Part shown: piece by piece, positions 1 to 5,146 of the stretch
Layout of the letters: every line of letters begins with the position of its first letter
Position numbering within the stretch: the first letter of the stretch is position 1
Origin: an uncultured Eubacteriales bacterium
GTDB lineage: Bacteria > Bacillota > Clostridia > Oscillospirales > Butyricicoccaceae
NCBI GenBank assembly: GCA_905199135.1
Contig: CAJKFC010000086.1
Coordinates: 1-7,751 of the forward strand
DNA length: 7,751 bases
Reading direction: 5' to 3'
The notes under the pieces: generated by a model
What the model saw: only the letters and a program-made list of their open reading frames with translations
What the model was told of the DNA's origin: nothing
Databases searched by the model: none
Translations under genes and position numbers: made by a program

Positions 1-567
1 CATCGGCGCGCCCTCCGACGAACAGACGGCCAACACCGCCTGCACGCTCCGGCTGCCCACGGCGCGCAGCAGCTCCGCCCGCTCCGGGCCTCTGAGCCCC
101 AGCTCGTCCACCAGGCCCGTCAGATAGCCCATGTGCGACAGATCCAGCACCCAGCCCTCGGATATCTCCTCCAGGCTCCGCGCCGCCAGCATCGCCACCT
201 CGCCCATGACGTAGCCGTCCACCCGGCCCAGATATTCCAGGCCCGCCTGCGTTATCTCCTGAAAGCCCAGGCCCGAATCCGGCGCGCGGTAGACGCTCTC
301 ATCGTAATAGAGCTTCTCCGGCGCGGCCTCGGGGCCGCCGCCCAGGTTCTTCGCTATGGACAGCGTCACGTCCGGCTTGAGCGCCATCAGGCGCCCATTC
401 GTGTCCGTAAACGTGATGACGCCCCCGCTGGGCAGGAAGCTCCTGTTGCCCGCGTAGAGGTCGTATTCTTCAAATTTGCTCATGCGGTAGGGCCTGTAGC
501 CGTATTTCGAATACAGCGCGCGCAGGCCGAAGACTATGCGCTCCTCCCGCCTCAGTATGCTCTCCAT
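1..567 (-). CDS. hisZ: ATP phosphoribosyltransferase regulatory subunit HisZ (partial, N-terminal 189 residues)
   Basis: HisZ is a catalytically inactive class II histidyl-tRNA-synthetase-like protein. It partners the short-form HisG in the first step of histidine biosynthesis (ATP plus PRPP). The visible part begins with helical sequence followed by YDLYAGNRSFL (residues 35-45) and VITFTDTNGRLMALKPDVTLSIAKN (50-74, motif-2-like). Next come KLYYDESVYR (85-94) and GFQEITQAGLEYLG (101-114), the class II fold signature as found in clostridial HisZ. There is no PRGTRD-type N-terminus of a true HisS, which favours HisZ. The ATG at 567 has GGAGG six bases upstream. The frame is open to the window edge, so roughly the C-terminal half is missing; hisG would be expected next. 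The coding sequence is clearly more GC-rich than genes right of about 775. HisS-like paralogue is the main alternative. Confidence 0.88.
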   Translation of the reverse strand, partial: MESILRREERIVFGLRALYSKYGYRPYRMSKFEEYDLYAGNRSFLPSGGVITFTDTNGRLMALKPDVTLSIAKNLGGGPEAAPEKLYYDESVYRAPDSGLGFQEITQAGLEYLGRVDGYVMGEVAMLAARSLEEISEGWVLDLSHMGYLTGLVDELGLRGPERAELLRAVGSRSVQAVLAVCSSEGAPM

Positions 568-573
568 GGCTTT

Positions 574-578
574 CCTCC
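574..578 (-). promoter_or_regulatory. Ribosome-binding site of hisZ
   Basis: GGAGG on the minus strand with a six-base spacer to the ATG at 567. It fixes the hisZ start. Confidence 0.8.
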
Positions 579-594
579 GAGTATACTTTACCTT

Positions 595-622
595 GCTAAT
601 GTGATAGCACGCTAATATATTA
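595..622. promoter_or_regulatory. Putative operator: clustered GCTA/TAGC half-sites in the hisZ promoter
   Basis: On the plus strand, GCTAAT occurs at 595-600 and again at 611-616. TAGC at 605-608 forms inverted pairs with each (GCTA-N6-TAGC at 595-608 and TAGC-AC-GCTA at 605-614). The self-complementary TAATATATTA follows at 613-622. The cluster overlaps the -10 and the expected transcription start, the position typical of a repressor site. The regulator is not identified. The spacing does not match a HrcA CIRCE element. Confidence 0.35.
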
Positions 623-644
623 CCACCAAAACTCCGTATGTCAA
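614..644 (-). promoter_or_regulatory. Promoter of hisZ
   Basis: A perfect -35 hexamer TTGACA lies at 644-639 on the minus strand. The -10 is either TAATAT at 622-617 (16-base spacer) or TATATT at 619-614 (19-base spacer). It sits just downstream of the terminator at 666-707 and about 50 bases upstream of the hisZ start codon. This suggests that hisZ opens its own transcription unit. The choice of -10 is uncertain. Confidence 0.6.
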
Positions 645-665
645 TAGTTTTCTCCGTTATACACG

Positions 666-707
666 AAAAAGCAGCCGCCGTATTATAAAAAAGCTATAAC
701 ACGGCGG
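666..707 (-). terminator. Rho-independent terminator after the M20 reading frame
   Basis: Arms at 695-707 and 675-687 form a 13-bp stem with one G:U wobble, around a 7-base loop, in minus-strand RNA. A TTTTT tract follows at 670-666, four bases after the stem. The stop codon of the upstream reading frame (696-694) lies at the loop edge, so the stem overlaps the end of the coding region. The plus strand has no T tract after the hairpin, so it acts on leftward transcription only. Confidence 0.72.
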
Positions 708-1326
708 TCTTGAAGGTTGTGCGGGAAAAGTCCCGTTTCAGGAATATCTCGGCCACGCGGGCAAACTCTCCCGCGTCGCCGCTGGCGTAGCAGGCGCCTC
801 TTGTCACATGGACATGACCTGTCTTTCTGGGGCTGCCCGAGCCTACATGGATAGCCATGGCGGCGTCAACCTTGGGATTTTCCAAAATGCCGGCCTCGAC
901 CATGGCCTTTGCGCCCTGGAGAGTTTCCTCGGCAGGCTGGAACATGAACTTTACAGTGCCCTCGAGCTCGTTTTCACGCTCCTTGAGCATCTTTGCTGCA
1001 GCCAGAAGACCTGCTGCGTGAAGGTCATGTCCGCAGGAATGGCACGAGCCGTTGGTACAGGAAAACTCTTCGCCGCTGCGCTCGTCCATGGGAAGAGCGT
1101 CGATGTCTGCGCGGAGCAGAATGACCTTGCCGCCTTTGCCTATTGTGAATGTAAGACCGCAGTCGATGATCTCCTGAGCCTCGATGCCTACCGATTTGAG
1201 CTCTTCTTTGAGAAAGTCCACCGTCTTGCGGACATCAAAGCCTGTGCCGCCGAACTCGTGGATTGCACGGCGTGCGCGGATTGTGTCGGGAAGGATTTCT
1301 TTTGCTCTTTTGAGAAATTCGTTCAT
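694..1326 (-). pseudogene. M20-family amidohydrolase (hippurate/N-acyl-amino-acid hydrolase type), C-terminally replaced
   Basis: M20D peptidases hydrolyse N-acyl amino acids in the cytoplasm using two metal ions and are usually about 380-400 residues long. This frame has only 210. Residues 1-184 are typical: LLRADIDALPMDE (70-82), SCHSCGHDLHAAG (94-106, metal ligands Cys, Asp/His), FMFQPAEET (128-135) and the IHVGSG segment (159-164). After ASGD (181-184) the family sequence stops abruptly. A 26-residue tail that I do not recognise follows, ending at a stop overlapping a terminator. The dimerisation domain and the last metal-binding histidine are absent, so the product is almost certainly inactive. 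The start at 1326 (ATG) is chosen over a TTG at 1341 because GGAGG at 1335-1339 is its RBS. It lies 18 bases after the DUF4129 gene, so it is probably co-transcribed with that operon. The junction may be an assembly artefact. Confidence 0.75.
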
Positions 1327-1334
1327 TTTATTTT

Positions 1335-1339
1335 CCTCC
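1335..1339 (-). promoter_or_regulatory. Ribosome-binding site that decides the M20 start
   Basis: GGAGG eight bases upstream of the ATG at 1326. It overlaps the in-frame TTG at 1341, which would otherwise give a five-residue-longer but unlikely start. Confidence 0.75.
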
Positions 1340-1344
1340 AAATA

Positions 1345-2550
1345 TTATTTGTCTTTCTTTATGGCGCCGTAGAGCTTTTTAGCCTCGTTGTAGTCCTCTT
1401 TTGTCATCTCGTGGGGACTGTAACGGGCGAGAATATAGTATTCTCTCAGCTTTTCGACCGAAGCTTTGTCGGAAACTTCCGAAGTTATATTTTTGTTTAT
1501 GTCGAGGCTTGTAAAGGACACGGGTATCTTCATTCCGCGGTTTTGCAGCAGAGTGAGAAACTTTTTATACAGAGTCCTTATGTTTTTGACCTCGGCGGGA
1601 AGATTTTCCTTTGGTTTTTTAAGAGGGACATATTCCACTGTGCGGGATTCGCTGCCGTGGGTAACGGTCTTTGAAGGCTTTCTGCCCACCAGCTTTTTGA
1701 TTATGACTATGACTGCGATAACTATGAGGGCGCCCAAAATCAGCTTGCCCGCGATTTCAACGGTGGGGTTAAAACCCGCCGCCTCATAATCGTCCACAAG
1801 ACCGCTCATCAGCTCGGGAAATACCACTTCGCCCGGCTTGAAGTTTGCATCCTTGAACACGACCTTCGTAAAGAACATCATGACGGCGTAGACCACACCC
1901 GAGGTTATCACGGAAGCCAGCATTATGATGGGAGCTATTATGAAATCCCTTACGATACCGCCCAAAAACAGCACGAAGTTCATGAAAAGCTTTGTGCTCA
2001 TGAAAAATCCAAGGGCGCAGGAGGCGAATATCATGGCGCTGTTGAGCATTTTAAAGCGTTTTTCCGAAAGGGTCTCCTGGCTGTGGCGCAGCATGGAAAG
2101 CTCTGTGACGGTTGATATGAAATATATCACCACAAAGGGGAGCACCGAAGAGCCCAGCTCTGTAAATATGCCTGTTGCCAGAGAGAGTACCAGAAGGCCT
2201 AAGGTTATCTTGATGTTTCGCTGAAAATTGTCGAGGGCCTCGCCGTAGTCATTTATGTAGAACTGCTTTTTTATCACGATAAAACCGAAGATAAAGGATA
2301 TCGCCGTGGCAAAATAGGCGTAGAGGTCGACATACATTATGAATATCGGCGCCATGAGGGCAAGGGGTAAAAATCTCATATTTCCGCCCTTGCGGACATC
2401 TATCATATACGACAGAAAAGTCACAGTGCACATGACGGCAAATGCGGGAAACAGGAAGGGAGAACGCCCGAAAAGCAGCAGGGCGTAGGAGCAGAAGAAA
2501 AACAGGAACGAATAGTCGGAAAGTGCCTTGGATATAATGATGAGCTCCAT
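1345..2550 (-). CDS. Multi-pass membrane protein with C-terminal DUF4129-like domain (TgpA-like, no transglutaminase domain)
   Basis: This is a 401-residue integral membrane protein. Hydrophobic segments fall at about 12-28, 31-50, 59-94 (probably two), 113-150 (two), 171-230 (two or three) and a single anchor at 268-287. A basic linker follows (285-320). The tail at about 322-397 (IRTLYKKFLTLL..., LREYYILARYSPHEMTKEDYNEAKKLY) resembles DUF4129, the cytoplasmic C-terminus of TgpA-type transglutaminases. No transglutaminase Cys-His-Asp core is present between the membrane region and this tail. The ATG at 2550 overlaps the TGA of the DUF58 gene by one base and has GGAGG at 2558-2562. This start is preferred over an in-frame one at 2601 inside the DUF58 gene. 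It is the third member of the MoxR operon. Its role is unknown; envelope assembly or maintenance is an inference from context. Confidence 0.78.
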   Translation of the reverse strand: MELIIISKALSDYSFLFFFCSYALLLFGRSPFLFPAFAVMCTVTFLSYMIDVRKGGNMRFLPLALMAPIFIMYVDLYAYFATAISFIFGFIVIKKQFYINDYGEALDNFQRNIKITLGLLVLSLATGIFTELGSSVLPFVVIYFISTVTELSMLRHSQETLSEKRFKMLNSAMIFASCALGFFMSTKLFMNFVLFLGGIVRDFIIAPIIMLASVITSGVVYAVMMFFTKVVFKDANFKPGEVVFPELMSGLVDDYEAAGFNPTVEIAGKLILGALIVIAVIVIIKKLVGRKPSKTVTHGSESRTVEYVPLKKPKENLPAEVKNIRTLYKKFLTLLQNRGMKIPVSFTSLDINKNITSEVSDKASVEKLREYYILARYSPHEMTKEDYNEAKKLYGAIKKDK

Positions 2551-3638
2551 CAGTTTTCCTCCTTTTCTTCCATATATTTGTCGGCCGATATCAAAAGACA
2601 TTTGCCGTCTGCGGCGACGCTCAGCCTTTTAAAGGCGCTCTGCCAGTAGCTTTCGATTTGGGGGGTAATCACTATGTGAGCGCGGCCCCTCTCGGCCACA
2701 TGGGCGGCCTTTTCCAAAATGGAGGTAAAGGGGGCTGTGCTGTCGTAGGTGGCTCTGCCGAGACCTTCCAGAATGGTGTAGAGGTGGCGGTGTCCCAAAC
2801 CCTCGCCGACGCTCTTCCAATGTCCGACGGCGCCGGCCGCCGTGGCGTTTGTAAAGAAGGAGTATTTGACATTCTTTTGTTCAAGGTGTTCACAGACAAA
2901 TCTCGCCACCGAAAAGGCATTTTCCATGAGGGCGGAGTTTATCTCCCTGCCGTCCTCGCCGCACTCGATGTTGAGTATCACGGTGGCCGAAAGGTCGGTG
3001 GTGTGGTCAAAGTTTTTGACCATCAGCTTGTTTGCCTTGAGACTCTGGGCCCAGTTTATGTGCTTCATGGGCTCTCGGCCAGTGTAATTCCTGAAGCCTA
3101 TGGTCAGTATGGGGTCCTCCATTATAAAGCGGTTGACCGAAAAATCGCCCAAAAATCCACCCAGCACGGTCTCCAGCTTGCCGCAGCTTACAGCTTTGGG
3201 CAGCACGACAATTTCCTCCAAAAGAGTGACATACTCCACAGTTTCGCCTATGCCGAATATGTCACCGCCTTTCAAGGTGGCTCCATGGAGAAAATATCTG
3301 CCTCTGTCGGGTATGGAGGCGTTAAAGACGCGGGTGAACTTTTGATAAGGCATGAGGTATGTAGAGCTCACAAGACGGCTCTTGTCATTCATGGCATAGA
3401 ACTGCTGCGACGCCCCTTCCACCTGCATCTTGGTGGGTATCAGTTCCTCAAGCCTTATAAACATGACGGGCATTCTCTTGCCGTTTTTGAGGGTGGTGGT
3501 GACAGAAAAGCTTTCTCCCGGTTCAACCACCGATTTTTCGCTCTTTATCGAATAGGTCACATTGTCAAGGACATGCCTTAAGGTAAAGGCCTTGATAAAG
3601 AGGGCGACCGCCACGAGAAAAATTACTATGTAGATCAT
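2550..3638 (-). CDS. DUF58 domain-containing membrane-anchored protein
   Basis: A 362-residue protein with one N-terminal membrane segment (about 2-19). A beta-rich region follows (about 25-150) containing VEPGESFSVTTTLKN, and then the DUF58 core. The hallmark is at 181-210: GFRNYTGREPMKHINWAQS followed by LMVKNF, equivalent to the family pattern of an Arg-x-Tyr-x-x-Gly-Asp segment with an Ile-x-Trp and a basic Leu-Met-Val-Lys run. After it comes a VWA-like half (about 215-350). DUF58 proteins are regular partners of MoxR ATPases; their exact biochemical role is not settled. The ATG at 3638 overlaps the moxR stop in an ATGA arrangement, and the stop overlaps the next gene's start, so all three should be translated together. 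Its SD is weak (GGAG-like), consistent with coupling. Confidence 0.88.
   Translation of the reverse strand: MIYIVIFLVAVALFIKAFTLRHVLDNVTYSIKSEKSVVEPGESFSVTTTLKNGKRMPVMFIRLEELIPTKMQVEGASQQFYAMNDKSRLVSSTYLMPYQKFTRVFNASIPDRGRYFLHGATLKGGDIFGIGETVEYVTLLEEIVVLPKAVSCGKLETVLGGFLGDFSVNRFIMEDPILTIGFRNYTGREPMKHINWAQSLKANKLMVKNFDHTTDLSATVILNIECGEDGREINSALMENAFSVARFVCEHLEQKNVKYSFFTNATAAGAVGHWKSVGEGLGHRHLYTILEGLGRATYDSTAPFTSILEKAAHVAERGRAHIVITPQIESYWQSAFKRLSVAADGKCLLISADKYMEEKEEN
2558..2562 (-). promoter_or_regulatory. Ribosome-binding site that decides the DUF4129 gene start
   Basis: GGAGG inside the end of the DUF58 gene, seven bases upstream of the ATG at 2550. The longer in-frame start at 2601 would lie 5' of this site and add 17 hydrophilic residues in front of the first membrane segment. 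Confidence 0.75.
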
Positions 3639-4582
3639 CTGCCCTGCTCCAATGGGACGGGGATCTTTTCAATGAGCTTCATAAGGTATTCCGAGACATC
3701 GGAACTTCCTATCATGCCGCCCGAGGACAGGCGGTGGGACAGGACAAAGGGAGCCATGTATTTGACATCTTCGGGCAGCACATAGTCGCGGCCGGAAAAT
3801 ACCGCCTTGGCCTGACAGGCTTTGTAGAAGGCTATGGCGCCGCGGGTGCTTATGCCGGAGGTAAAGCTGCCCGCGTTTCTCGTGGCCTCAATTATGTTCA
3901 TTATGTAGCCTGCCACATCGTCGGATACCGACACATCGGTAAAATGCTCGGAGACATACTCGGTCTCCTCGGCGGTTACGACGGCAGGGAGAGTGTCTAT
4001 TATGTCTGCCGTGCTCTTTCTGGCGAGAAGGGTCAGTTCCTCGTCTCGCTTGGGGTAACCCATCTTGAGGCGCATGAAGAAACGGTCGATCTGAGCTTCG
4101 GGCAGGGGGAATGTGCCGTAGGACTCAAGGGGATTCTGGGTAGCCATTACCATAAAGGGGGAGGACAGGCGGTGAGTGTCGCCGTCTATCGAGATCTGAC
4201 GCTCCTCCATAGCCTCCAGAAGGGAGGACTGGGTTCTGGGAGTGGCGCGGTTTATCTCGTCTGCCAGAACGATGTTGGAGAAGAGGGGGCCTTTCCTGAA
4301 TTCAAAGTCTCCCGTCTTCTGATTGTAAAAGTTTATGCCGGTAAGGTCGGAAGGGAGCAGGTCGGGAGTGAACTGTATTCTTTTAAAATCTCCGCCTATG
4401 CTTTTGGAAAAAGCTCTCAGCATCATTGTCTTGCCTGTGCCGGGAACATCCTCCAAAAGCACATGGGAACGGCAGATAAAGGATATCAGAATAAGCTCTG
4501 TTATGTCCTCCTTGCCGACAATGGCCTTTGAAACATTTGATATTATCTTGTCCTTGTATGAAAGAAATTTTGCTGTCTCCAT
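3635..4582 (-). CDS. MoxR-family AAA+ ATPase
   Basis: A 315-residue, full-length MoxR-type AAA+ ATPase (AAA_3 plus a C-terminal lid). Walker A is DVPGTGKT at 45-52, Walker B is NIVLADEINR at 103-112, sensor 1 is ATQNP at 147-151, the arginine finger lies in QIDRFFMRL (164-172), and the sensor-2 region is GISTRGA (243-249). MoxR ATPases are thought to act as chaperones that assemble or activate partner proteins, often VWA or DUF58 proteins, using ATP hydrolysis. Here the partner candidates are the next two genes. The ATG at 4582 has a modest GAGG seven bases upstream. Only 30 bases separate the start from the ferredoxin terminator hairpin, and I see no good promoter there. The operon may therefore depend on read-through from the ferredoxin promoter or on a promoter I could not recognise. 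Confidence 0.92.
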   Translation of the reverse strand: METAKFLSYKDKIISNVSKAIVGKEDITELILISFICRSHVLLEDVPGTGKTMMLRAFSKSIGGDFKRIQFTPDLLPSDLTGINFYNQKTGDFEFRKGPLFSNIVLADEINRATPRTQSSLLEAMEERQISIDGDTHRLSSPFMVMATQNPLESYGTFPLPEAQIDRFFMRLKMGYPKRDEELTLLARKSTADIIDTLPAVVTAEETEYVSEHFTDVSVSDDVAGYIMNIIEATRNAGSFTSGISTRGAIAFYKACQAKAVFSGRDYVLPEDVKYMAPFVLSHRLSSGGMIGSSDVSEYLMKLIEKIPVPLEQGR

Positions 4583-4604
4583 ATTTTGTCCTCACTTTTA
4601 TTTC

Positions 4605-4654
4605 TATAAGAAAAGCAGACATCGCCGAAAGCAAGGCTCGGACGACATCTGCTT
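4605..4654 (-). terminator. Terminator after the ferredoxin gene (possible partial terminator before moxR)
   Basis: In minus-strand RNA the arms at 4654-4643 and 4624-4613 pair over 12 positions, two of them G:U. An inner CCGA/TCGG helix extends the stem towards the loop. A T-rich tract (TTTTCTTAT) follows at 4614-4605. It lies about 30 bases after the ferredoxin stop and 30 bases before the moxR start. Confidence 0.78.
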
Positions 4655-4685
4655 ACCTTTAACTGCATACTCAAAAGAGCCGAGA

Positions 4686-4856
4686 TTACTCAGCCTTGAT
4701 AGCGCCGACGGGGCACTGAGCTGCGCAAGCGCCGCAATCTACGCAAACATTTGCGTCGATCTCATACTGAGATGCGCCTTCCTTGATAGCGCCGACAGGG
4801 CACTGAGCTGCGCAAGCGCCGCAGCTTACACATGCATCGCTGATTTTATGAGCCAT
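4686..4856 (-). CDS. 2[4Fe-4S] ferredoxin (clostridial type)
   Basis: A 56-residue small soluble electron carrier for low-potential reactions such as those of pyruvate:ferredoxin oxidoreductase and hydrogenase. It has two complete CxxCxxCxxxCP motifs: C9, C12, C15, C19 and C38, C41, C44, C48. Each cluster motif lies within the identical segment CGACAAQCPVGAIK (12-25 and 41-54). All eight cluster ligands are present and the length is typical of the family. The ATG at 4856 has GGAGG at 4863-4867, a six-base spacer. It is a stand-alone unit with its own promoter and terminator. The two halves are unusually similar at DNA level, as noted separately. The identification is firm; which enzyme it serves cannot be told from this window. 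Confidence 0.96.
   Translation of the reverse strand: MAHKISDACVSCGACAAQCPVGAIKEGASQYEIDANVCVDCGACAAQCPVGAIKAE
4694..4823. repeat. Near-identical 43-bp direct repeat within the ferredoxin gene
   Basis: Copies at 4694-4736 and 4781-4823 differ at a single base (G4710 versus A4797). That change is synonymous in a proline codon (CCC versus CCT). The offset is 87 bp, exactly 29 codons, matching the two-fold internal repeat of the protein. Confidence 0.95.
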
Positions 4857-4862
4857 AAAGCA

Positions 4863-4867
4863 CCTCC
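4863..4867 (-). promoter_or_regulatory. Ribosome-binding site of the ferredoxin gene
   Basis: GGAGG followed by a six-base spacer to the ATG at 4856. It supports calling this short ORF as a real gene. Confidence 0.85.
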
Positions 4868-4900
4868 AAAAAATATTTGATATAAAAAATATCCAACTGT

Positions 4901-4929
4901 ATTATAACACAAAGCACTTGTAATTTAAA
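4901..4929 (-). promoter_or_regulatory. Sigma-A-type promoter of the ferredoxin gene
   Basis: On the minus strand, a perfect TATAAT -10 lies at 4906-4901, preceded by TGT (extended -10, TGn). A TTTAAA -35 (four of six consensus bases) lies at 4929-4924 with an ideal 17-base spacer. The predicted start gives a 5' leader of roughly 35-40 bases. The surrounding DNA is strongly AT-rich, as expected for a highly expressed ferredoxin. Confidence 0.8.
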
Positions 4930-4991
4930 GAGAAAAAAGCAAATAAAAATGACCAAAATGTAAATAATATATCTGTGTAAATTACAACAAA

Positions 4992-4996
4992 GGGGG
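4992..4996 (+). promoter_or_regulatory. Ribosome-binding site of the 47-aa plus-strand ORF
   Basis: GGGGG within AAAGGGGGA, six bases before the ATG at 5003. It is purine-rich and correctly placed, though not the exact GGAGG used by the neighbouring genes. Confidence 0.5.
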
Positions 4997-5002
4997 ATTT
5001 TT

Positions 5003-5146
5003 ATGGAGAAAAACACACCCAAAAAGACACAGGACGCCAAAAGGGAGAAAAACTATGATTTGGCAGGGGAAATAATGCCGAAAGGGGAGAGAGTTGAAGC
5101 CAGTCTCATGCACAAAAACAGGTTTCAGTCAAAATCACTCCACTGA
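5003..5146 (+). CDS. Small basic hypothetical protein (47 aa)
   Basis: This is the only plus-strand gene I accept. The ATG at 5003 is preceded by AGGGGG with a six-base spacer, and the frame runs to a TGA at 5144-5146. The 47-residue product is very hydrophilic, rich in Lys, Arg and Glu (for example MEKNTPKKTQDAKREKN at its start), and has no membrane segment, signal peptide or cysteine. I do not recognise the family. Small basic proteins of this size in Clostridia include spore and nucleoid proteins, but I see no diagnostic motif. The gene is divergent from the ferredoxin promoter, and its 3' end overlaps the end of the hydrolase gene tail-to-tail by 12 bases. No clear sigma-A promoter was found between 4930 and 4990. 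It could be a chance ORF; the RBS is the main support. Confidence 0.5.
   Translation: MEKNTPKKTQDAKREKNYDLAGEIMPKGERVEASLMHKNRFQSKSLH

Noticed and set aside
133..615. Plus-strand open frame of 160 codons opposite hisZ
   Set aside because: It is antisense to a clear HisZ reading frame. The product is Arg/Ala/His-rich, as expected from the reverse of a GC-rich gene, and it has no RBS.
595..622. CIRCE-type HrcA site in the hisZ promoter
   Set aside because: It has GCTAA-like half-sites, but the CIRCE half-sites TTAGCACTC and GAGTGCTAA with a 9-base gap are not formed, and hisZ is not a chaperone gene.
1326..1341. TTG start at 1341 for the M20 gene
   Set aside because: The TTG overlaps the GGAGG sequence that serves the ATG at 1326.
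808..1674. Plus-strand open frame of 288 codons opposite the M20 and DUF4129 genes
   Set aside because: It crosses two minus-strand genes with recognisable motifs and gaps. The Cys/Phe-rich product resembles no family, so it is a codon-bias shadow.
2550..2601. Longer start at 2601 for the DUF4129 gene
   Set aside because: It would overlap DUF58 by 52 bases. The ATG at 2550 has a proper GGAGG and a stop-start overlap.
2658..3581. Plus-strand open frame of 307 codons opposite the DUF58 gene
   Set aside because: Antisense shadow of a gene with a clear DUF58 signature. It has no recognisable motif of its own.
3734..4531. Plus-strand open frame of 265 codons opposite moxR
   Set aside because: Antisense to all AAA+ motifs of MoxR, with no RBS or family match.
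4335..4880. Plus-strand open frame of 181 codons spanning moxR 5' end, terminator and ferredoxin
   Set aside because: It runs against the ferredoxin gene and its terminator. Its internal repeat is just the reverse of the ferredoxin repeat.
4846..5040. Minus-strand open frame of 64 codons upstream of the ferredoxin
   Set aside because: It covers the ferredoxin promoter, leader and RBS in AT-rich DNA. The Phe/Ile/Leu-rich product is what such DNA yields by chance, and it overlaps the plus-strand ORF with the better RBS.
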